A stretch of 64,000 nt of DNA, taken from assembly GCF_003668555.1 (NCBI RefSeq), contig NZ_RCWN01000001.1, positions 868,001 to 932,000 of the forward strand, in the 5' to 3' direction. Source of the stretch: Notoacmeibacter ruber (GTDB lineage: Bacteria > Pseudomonadota > Alphaproteobacteria > Rhizobiales > Rhizobiaceae). Below are positions 61,249-64,000 of the stretch, piece after piece. The translations under genes were made by a program, and so were the position numbers. Below the pieces are notes generated by a model, which was not told the origin of the DNA, made no database searches, and was given only the letters and a program-made list of their open reading frames with translations. The first letter of the stretch is position 1; each line of letters begins with the position of its first letter.

Positions 61249-62448
61249 ATGGCGGTACAGACCGACAATGCGGGACGGAGCATCGACTCCGCTGGGGCTC
61301 TCGCGCTTCTAAACGATACACGCTATCGCGGCATCATCGCGCAGATCGCACTGATCATCGCGCTCGTCGCCTTCGGCTGGTGGCTCGTACACAATACAGT
61401 CGAGAATCTCCGGTCGGCCAATATCGCTTCCGGTTTCGATTTTCTGGAACGCCGCTCGGGCTTTGAAATTTCCCAGTTGCCGATCACCTTCTCTTCCGAT
61501 GCCACTTACGGAAGAGCGATTCTTGTTGGTATCCTGAATACGTTGATCGTGTCGGCCGCAGGTATTCTGGTGGCGACGATTCTCGGCTTTCTCGTCGGTA
61601 TCGGACGATTGTCGACCAACTACATCATTCGTGGGCTCTCCACGATCTATGTCGAAACGTTCCGTAATATTCCGCCACTTCTGGTGATCATGTTCTGGTA
61701 TTTCGGCGTGCTTGCTGTCCTGCCGCGGCCGAACCAGGCAATCACTCTGCCCTTCGGCTCGTTCCTCTCCAACCGGGGGCTGCAGACGCCGGTCGCGCAA
61801 TTCCAGGCAGGCGCCTGGTTGACGGGGCTTTCACTGATCGTGGGAATCGGTGCCGCAGCGCTCCTGATCTGGTATTCGCGCAAGAGGCAGATGGCGACGG
61901 GTTATCGCCTGCCGACCCTTTGGCCATCGCTCGGCCTGATCATCGGCCTCCCGATCATCGTTTTCGTGCTATCCGGTCTGCCGGTCGAGTTCGAATATCC
62001 GACCGCCACGCGTTTCAATCTTCAAGGCGGCTTTCAGATCAAGCCGGAGTTCCTGGCGCTGTTGGTCGCGCTTTCGGTCTATACGAGCGCCTTCATCGCG
62101 GAGATCGTTCGCGCCGGTATTCTCTCGGTCAGCCACGGCCAGACCGAGGCCGCATCCGCCCTCGGCCTGCGGCGCGGCAAAATTCTTCGCCACGTGATCG
62201 TACCCCAGGCCTTCCGGGTGATCATTCCGCCGCTGACGAGTCAGTATCTCAACCTGACGAAGAACTCCTCGCTGGGTCTTGCCGTCGGTTATCCCGATCT
62301 GGTGGCGGTCGGTTCGACCGTCTTGAACCAGACAGGACAGAGCGTGGAAGTCGTGGCGATCTGGATGGCGGTTTATCTCACCATTTCGCTGGTCGTCTCG
62401 ATGTTCATGAACTGGTTCAACCGGCGCGTGAAGCTGGTCGAGCGGTAA
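61249..62448 (+). CDS. aapQ: General L-amino acid ABC transporter permease AapQ
   Basis: A 399-residue inner-membrane permease with about eight helices. The N-terminal half contains the long periplasmic part of this subfamily (LERRSGFEISQLPI). The ABC coupling motif EAASALGLRRGKILRHVIVPQAF is close to the C-terminus. It forms the membrane channel with AapM for amino-acid uptake. It begins 99 bases after aapJ, beyond the hairpin. Confidence 0.95.
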   Translation: MAVQTDNAGRSIDSAGALALLNDTRYRGIIAQIALIIALVAFGWWLVHNTVENLRSANIASGFDFLERRSGFEISQLPITFSSDATYGRAILVGILNTLIVSAAGILVATILGFLVGIGRLSTNYIIRGLSTIYVETFRNIPPLLVIMFWYFGVLAVLPRPNQAITLPFGSFLSNRGLQTPVAQFQAGAWLTGLSLIVGIGAAALLIWYSRKRQMATGYRLPTLWPSLGLIIGLPIIVFVLSGLPVEFEYPTATRFNLQGGFQIKPEFLALLVALSVYTSAFIAEIVRAGILSVSHGQTEAASALGLRRGKILRHVIVPQAFRVIIPPLTSQYLNLTKNSSLGLAVGYPDLVAVGSTVLNQTGQSVEVVAIWMAVYLTISLVVSMFMNWFNRRVKLVER

Positions 62449-62458
62449 GGAGGCAATC

Positions 62459-63949
62459 ATGGAAGAACAGGTTGCAGGCTACGTCGCCGATCAGCAGCTC
62501 CCCGCCCGTCCGGCGCCGGCAAGCGAGAAAGGCATCGTTCACGCGATGCGCAAAAACCTTTTCGCCACACCGGTCGATTCGGCGCTCAGCATCATCTTCG
62601 GCGCTTTCGCGATCTGGCTTGGCTGGTCGATTCTCAGTTGGGCATTGCTGGACGCGACCTTCCTTGGCGGGGACCGCGCAGCGTGTCTCGGCCCCGAGGG
62701 CGGAGAGAAGGGCGGCGCGTGCTGGGCCTTCGTCGGCGCCAAATTCAGCCAGTTCATGTATGGCAGCTACCCGATCGATCTGCGCTGGCGGCCCAATCTG
62801 GTAGCCATCGTCTTCGTGATTCTGGTGGCGGGACTGGCAATTCCAAAGGCGCCCTTCAAATCCTTGAATGTCTGGCTTCTGTTCGGTTTGTTCCCGGTCT
62901 TCGCCCTGATCATGCTGACAGGTGCTGGTTTCAGCGTGACCGGTGGTTTCATGGCTTTTCTCATGCTGATTGCCGGCATCACCGTCCACCTGCTTTACGC
63001 CGATGATGCGGGAGGCCTGCAGGCCATGCCCGGCAAGGCGTCGGCCCTGGCTCTTCTGGCCGCTTTCGTTTGCATCGTCCTGTCGTCCCTCACCAGCGGA
63101 ACCATCCGTTTTCTCGGCGTGACCTTCACGATGTGGAGCCTTCTGGCATGTCTTGCCGTTCTGCTCTCCGCCGGTGCAATCGCCTTCGGCATGGCAAAAC
63201 GGGCCGGCAGCCAGGTCTGGCGGCCTGTTGTCCCGGTTCTCGTGGCCGCTCTCGTCGCGGTTCTGCTTGCCGAAAATTACGGAATGCGTCCGGTTTCGAC
63301 GACACTGTGGGGCGGCCTGATGCTGACCCTCGTCGTGGCCATCACCGGCATCGCGGCCTCTCTCCCGCTCGGTATTCTGCTGGCGCTCGGCCGGCAGTCG
63401 GATATGCCGGCGATTCGGACGGTCTGCATCATCTTCATCGAGTTCTGGCGCGGTGTCCCGCTCATCACCGTCCTCTTCATGGCCGCCTTCATGCTGCCCT
63501 TGCTGGTTCCGACGGGTGTGACCTTCAATCAGTTGCTGCGCGCGCTGGTGGGCGTTGCGCTGTTCTCTGCGGCCTATATGGCGGAAGTCATCCGAGGCGG
63601 CCTGCAGGCGATTCCCAAGGGCCAGTATGAGGGTGCCCAGTCATTGGGCCTGTCCTACTGGCAGTCGATGCGGATGATCATCCTGCCGCAGGCCCTAAAG
63701 CTCGTGATCCCCGGGATCGTGAACACGTTCATCGGTCTCTTCAAGGATACGTCGCTGGTCTACATTATCGGCCTCGCCGACCTCCTCGGTACGGTGCGGC
63801 GCGGTTTCTCCGATCCCAACTGGATCACGCCGTCCACCGCGGCGACCGGCCTCGTTTTCGCAGGCTTCGTTTTCTGGCTCTTCTGCTTTGGCATGAGCCG
63901 CTACAGTCAATACGTCGAACGCCGGCTCGATACCGGTTACAAGCGCTAA
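62459..63949 (+). CDS. aapM: General L-amino acid ABC transporter permease AapM with an extended middle
   Basis: A 496-residue permease, about 110 residues longer than the usual 380-odd. The N-terminal part (GGACWAFVGAKFSQFMYGSYP) and the conserved C-terminal channel with the coupling motif EGAQSLGLSYWQSMRMIILPQAL are ordinary. The excess lies between residues about 150 and 280, where several extra hydrophobic helices occur (FMAFLMLIAGITVHLLY, ALALLAAFVCIVLSSLT, LLACLAVLLSAGAIAFG). It pairs with AapQ. The extra membrane segment is of unknown role. Confidence 0.93.
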   Translation: MEEQVAGYVADQQLPARPAPASEKGIVHAMRKNLFATPVDSALSIIFGAFAIWLGWSILSWALLDATFLGGDRAACLGPEGGEKGGACWAFVGAKFSQFMYGSYPIDLRWRPNLVAIVFVILVAGLAIPKAPFKSLNVWLLFGLFPVFALIMLTGAGFSVTGGFMAFLMLIAGITVHLLYADDAGGLQAMPGKASALALLAAFVCIVLSSLTSGTIRFLGVTFTMWSLLACLAVLLSAGAIAFGMAKRAGSQVWRPVVPVLVAALVAVLLAENYGMRPVSTTLWGGLMLTLVVAITGIAASLPLGILLALGRQSDMPAIRTVCIIFIEFWRGVPLITVLFMAAFMLPLLVPTGVTFNQLLRALVGVALFSAAYMAEVIRGGLQAIPKGQYEGAQSLGLSYWQSMRMIILPQALKLVIPGIVNTFIGLFKDTSLVYIIGLADLLGTVRRGFSDPNWITPSTAATGLVFAGFVFWLFCFGMSRYSQYVERRLDTGYKR

Positions 63950-63961
63950 AAGGGGCTTCTC

Positions 63962-64000
63962 ATGACCGACCAGACAATGGCTACCGGCAACACGCCCGAT
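63962..64000 (+). CDS. aapP: Start of the aap ATP-binding protein gene AapP (cut by window end)
   Basis: ATG at 63962, 12 bases after aapM, opens a frame MTDQTMATGNTPD that continues past the window. Position in the operon predicts the ATPase of the amino-acid transporter; no ABC motif is visible yet. A GGGG ribosome site is 7-10 bases upstream. Confidence 0.7.
   Translation, partial: MTDQTMATGNTPD

Noticed and set aside
1..64000. CRISPR arrays, tRNA or rRNA genes, insertion sequences, defence systems, toxin-antitoxin pairs
   Set aside because: I looked for spaced repeats, cloverleaf-like ends, transposase motifs and typical defence domains on both strands and saw none; the only mobile-element trace is the GTA remnant.

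Overview
The window reads as a chromosomal segment of an alphaproteobacterium of the Hyphomicrobiales (Rhizobiales). Evidence for this is a MucR/Ros zinc-finger regulator, an Omp2b/RopA-type porin, the general amino-acid transporter aapJQM(P), a feuN/feuP/feuQ locus followed by ccmIEFH-degP-RR-HK-glnE-pleC-pepN, and a block of DivJ-like kinase, peptidoglycan-binding protein, DUF1491 and DUF2336 genes. The DNA is GC-rich and densely coding. I saw no rRNA, tRNA, CRISPR array or insertion sequence. The exact genus cannot be fixed from the sequence alone.

Layout. 0-9 kb: redox and housekeeping genes (sodB, a cytochrome b561-YceI fusion convergent with a stand-alone YceI, a TauE/SafE permease, oligopeptidase B, a glutathione transferase, msrB). 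9-15 kb: a complete seven-gene Mrp (Mnh/Pha) Na+/H+ antiporter operon. 15-17 kb: mucR, a DnaA-domain-IV-only protein and sufE. 17-24.7 kb: a DivJ-like histidine kinase, a peptidoglycan-binding protein, DUF1491, DUF2336, a DUF1254/DUF1214 pair and a class A penicillin-binding protein. 24.9-28 kb: the wreck of a gene transfer agent (GTA) cluster. 28-41 kb: feuN, a collapsed feuPQ, a lipoprotein, the ccmIEFH cytochrome c maturation operon, degP, a two-component pair, glnE and an EF-hand protein. 41.8-42.1 kb: back-to-back remnants of an ACC-deaminase-like gene and an Lrp-type regulator. 42-52.9 kb: a PleC-like kinase, pepN, an orphan molybdopterin dehydrogenase large subunit, two transporters and a family-4-like uracil-DNA glycosylase. 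53-59.4 kb: ETF-ubiquinone oxidoreductase, a DUF922 protease-like protein, a universal stress protein, a DUF2147 protein, a macrodomain hydrolase and the porin. 60-64 kb: the aap amino-acid ABC transporter, cut by the window end.

The most unusual feature is three deletion scars that each join the start of one coding segment in frame to the end of another. First, the GTA large terminase is joined to the C-terminal half of the GTA baseplate 'megatron' protein. Second, the FeuP receiver domain is joined to the FeuQ ATPase domain. Third, an internal deletion sits in the ACC-deaminase remnant, which has also lost its 5' end together with the 5' end of its divergent regulator. All lie within about 16 kb. 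They could be genome streamlining by short-repeat deletion or assembly collapse; read mapping would decide.

Other points worth following: a DnaA domain IV protein with a palindrome between its promoter boxes, an identical 12-bp operator-like word upstream of two unrelated genes, an AapM permease with an extra membrane segment, and the presence of both DivJ-like and PleC-like kinases.
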